From positions 1 to 64,000 of the forward strand of contig CAWHZD010000002.1 of assembly GCA_963833745.1 (NCBI GenBank): a stretch of DNA of 64,000 nt, in the 5' to 3' direction. A program made the position numbers and the translations under genes. Below the pieces are notes generated by a model, which was not told where the DNA came from, ran no database searches, and saw only the letters and a list, made by a program, of their open reading frames with translations. This DNA comes from AP-15 sp963833745 (GTDB lineage Bacteria > Pseudomonadota > Alphaproteobacteria > ATCC43930 > CGMCC-115725). Shown here in pieces: positions 62,273-64,000 of the stretch; the stretch's first letter is position 1, and every line of letters starts with the position of its first letter.

Positions 62273-64000
62273 TTACTCCACGAGCGCCGGTTCCTTGGGT
62301 TCAGCGGGTGTGGCAGGGCCCTCTTCGAAGCTGAAGTGGAGCGCGTCCTCTTCCGGCTTTTTCGTGACGCGGACAATCCCACCCTTGGCCAGCCGCCCAA
62401 ACAGGAGCTCTTCGGCAAGCGGCTTTTTGATGTGTTCTTGGATTACACGGGCCAGCGGTCGAGCACCAAAGAGCGGGTCGTAGCCCTTTTCCGATAGCCA
62501 GGCGCGGGCGTCGGCGTCGAGCTCGATTGTCACGTTGCGGTCAGCCAGCTGCTCTTCCAATTGCAATACGAATTTGTCGACAACCCGACCGATGGTGTCG
62601 GTCGAGAGTGCCGCGAACGAGATGGTCGCGTCGAGCCGGTTGCGGAATTCGGGTGTGAACATGCGGTTGATCGCCTCATGGTCGTCGCCGGTACGGACGC
62701 CGCTGCCAAAGCCGATCGCGGGCTTGGCGAGGTCCGAGGCACCCGCATTCGTCGTCATGATCAGGATCACGTTGCGGAAATCCACATTTTTGCCGTTGTG
62801 GTCGGTGAGCTTTCCGTAATCCATGACCTGCAACAGTATGTTGAACAGATCGGGATGCGCCTTTTCAATCTCGTCGAGCAACAGCACCGAATGAGGATGC
62901 TGATCGATGGCGTCGGTCAACAGCCCGCCCTGATCAAAGCCGACATAGCCGGGTGGTGCGCCAATCAGCCGCGACACGGTGTGCCGCTCCATGTATTCCG
63001 ACATGTCGAAGCGGGTGATCTCGATGCCGAGAGTGCGGGCGAGCTGGCGCGCGACCTCGGTCTTGCCGACCCCGGTCGGCCCTGAGAACAAATACGAGCC
63101 GATCGGCTTTTCCGGGTCGCGCAGGCCGGCGCGGGCCAGCTTGATCGCCGAGACTAGCGCCTCGATCGCGCTGTCCTGACCGAATACCATCGTTTTCAAA
63201 TCGCGATCGAGGTTGCGCAACACCTCGCGATCATCGCGCGAGACGCTTTTTGGCGGGATCCGCGCCATTGTCGCGATGACCGCCTCGACCTCGCGCGCAG
63301 TAATGGTCTTGCGCCGGCGGTTCTCCGGCACCAGCATCTGCGCAGCGCCGGTTTCATCGATAACGTCGATCGCCTTGTCGGGCAGCTTGCGGTCGCCGAT
63401 GTAGCGGTGCGACAATTCTACGGCGGCTTTCAAGGCGTCGCTGGTGTAGCGGACCTTGTGGTGCCGCTCGTAGTAAGGCTTTAGGCCGCGCAGGATTTTG
63501 ATCGAATCCTCGACGGTCGGCTCGTTGACATCGATCTTTTGGAAGCGGCGGACCAGCGCACGGTCCTTCTCGAAGTAGTTGCGATATTCCTTATAGGTGG
63601 TCGAGCCGATGCAGCGGATGACGCCGCCGGCCAGAGCCGGCTTCAACAAATTCGAGGCGTCCATCGCCCCCCCGCTGGTGGCGCCGGCGCCGATAACGGT
63701 GTGGATCTCGTCGATAAAGAGGATCGCGCCGGGTTGCGAACTCGAGCTCCGACAGCACCGCCTTGAGCCGCTCTTCGAAATCGCCGCGGTAGCGCGTTCC
63801 GGCGAGCAGTGCGCCCATGTCGAGGGCATAGATGGTCGCGTTGGTGAGTACCTCGGGAACTTCCCGCTGAACGATCCGGCGCGCCAGTCCTTCGGCAATC
63901 GCGGTTTTGCCGACGCCGGGATCGCCGACATAGAGTGGATTGTTCTTTGATCGCCGACACAGAATCTGGATCGTGCGCTCGACTTCAGCACCGCGTCCGA
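62273..64000 (-). CDS. clpA: ATP-dependent Clp protease ATP-binding subunit ClpA (frameshifted, 5' end beyond window)
   Basis: The minus-strand frame ending at 62273 holds most of ClpA: the end of the first AAA domain (LFIDEIHTVIGAG, CIGSTTYKEYR), the second AAA domain with Walker A SGPTGVGKTE, DEIEKAHPD and APPGYVGFDQGG, and the C-terminal domain. Before residue GAILFID the frame is lost. The first Walker A (GDPGVGKTAIAEGLA) and MGALLAGTRYRGDFEERLKA are readable only in another frame, with an extra A near 63739-63740. With that base removed the two parts join. ClpA feeds substrates to ClpP. The gene continues beyond the right edge. A sequencing error is as likely as a real mutation. Confidence 0.88.
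   Translation of the reverse strand, partial: SDAVLKSSARSRFCVGDQRTIHSMSAIPASAKPRLPKDWRAGSFSGKFPRYSPTRPSMPSTWAHCSPERATAAISKSGSRRCCRSSSSQPGAILFIDEIHTVIGAGATSGGAMDASNLLKPALAGGVIRCIGSTTYKEYRNYFEKDRALVRRFQKIDVNEPTVEDSIKILRGLKPYYERHHKVRYTSDALKAAVELSHRYIGDRKLPDKAIDVIDETGAAQMLVPENRRRKTITAREVEAVIATMARIPPKSVSRDDREVLRNLDRDLKTMVFGQDSAIEALVSAIKLARAGLRDPEKPIGSYLFSGPTGVGKTEVARQLARTLGIEITRFDMSEYMERHTVSRLIGAPPGYVGFDQGGLLTDAIDQHPHSVLLLDEIEKAHPDLFNILLQVMDYGKLTDHNGKNVDFRNVILIMTTNAGASDLAKPAIGFGSGVRTGDDHEAINRMFTPEFRNRLDATISFAALSTDTIGRVVDKFVLQLEEQLADRNVTIELDADARAWLSEKGYDPLFGARPLARVIQEHIKKPLAEELLFGRLAKGGIVRVTKKPEEDALHFSFEEGPATPAEPKEPALVE

Overview
The window reads as chromosomal DNA of a GC-rich alphaproteobacterium, most likely of the Rhodospirillales/Hyphomicrobiales type. 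The clues are an rsmB-heparinase-purH neighbourhood, homospermidine synthase, a TIGR01459-type HAD hydrolase, a CbpA/CbpM pair and quinone-type PyrD. The genus cannot be fixed from sequence reading alone. No rRNA, convincing tRNA or CRISPR array was found.

Region 1 (1-12.6 kb) is an accessory surface-polysaccharide block with two insertion sequences. An IS66-type element (tnpA, tnpB, tnpC; its far end lies beyond the left edge) is followed by an FkbM methyltransferase, an uncharacterised protein, a methyltransferase fused to a YGPYxxLP-type domain, an IS1634-type transposase, a GT4 glycosyltransferase and a KpsT/KpsE-like capsule export pair. The two methyltransferase genes are visibly more A+T rich than the rest, which suggests transfer.

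Region 2 (13-21.9 kb) holds a GMC oxidoreductase, an LLM flavin monooxygenase, two paralogous WXXGXW-repeat lipoproteins, a NUDIX hydrolase and thiC under a TPP riboswitch with a readable sigma70-like promoter, then small membrane ORFs.

Region 3 (21.9-33.6 kb) is a nearly complete type II secretion system. gspE-F-H-I-J and gspL-M-C-D-K run on the minus strand in two blocks. gspG converges on gspK from the plus strand, and the prepilin peptidase gspO diverges from gspE.

Region 4 (33.6-41.1 kb) has a GST, a GDP-mannose enzyme (manC type), an amidohydrolase, an MFS transporter broken by a 17-bp tandem duplication, two tandem carboxymuconolactone-decarboxylase-like paralogs and a TauD-type dioxygenase.

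Region 5 (41.6-64 kb) is mostly housekeeping: rsmB, heparinase II/III-like, a WecA/MraY-like sugar-phosphate transferase, purH, homospermidine synthase, a frameshifted 3-hydroxybutyrate dehydrogenase, an EEP-family hydrolase, a HAD hydrolase with a phased-repeat upstream region, a YqhA-like protein, pyrD, a DinG-type helicase, a TerB-like protein, cbpM-cbpA, a DegP-type protease, a FemAB/GNAT-like protein and clpA (frameshifted, running off the right edge).

Three genes (MFS, bdhA-like, clpA) carry single reading-frame breaks. They may be real mutations or sequence errors. The most unusual signals are the shared domain in adjacent polysaccharide genes, the 20-bp-phased TTGGTRAA repeats near 52.3 kb and the exact 17-bp duplication in the transporter.
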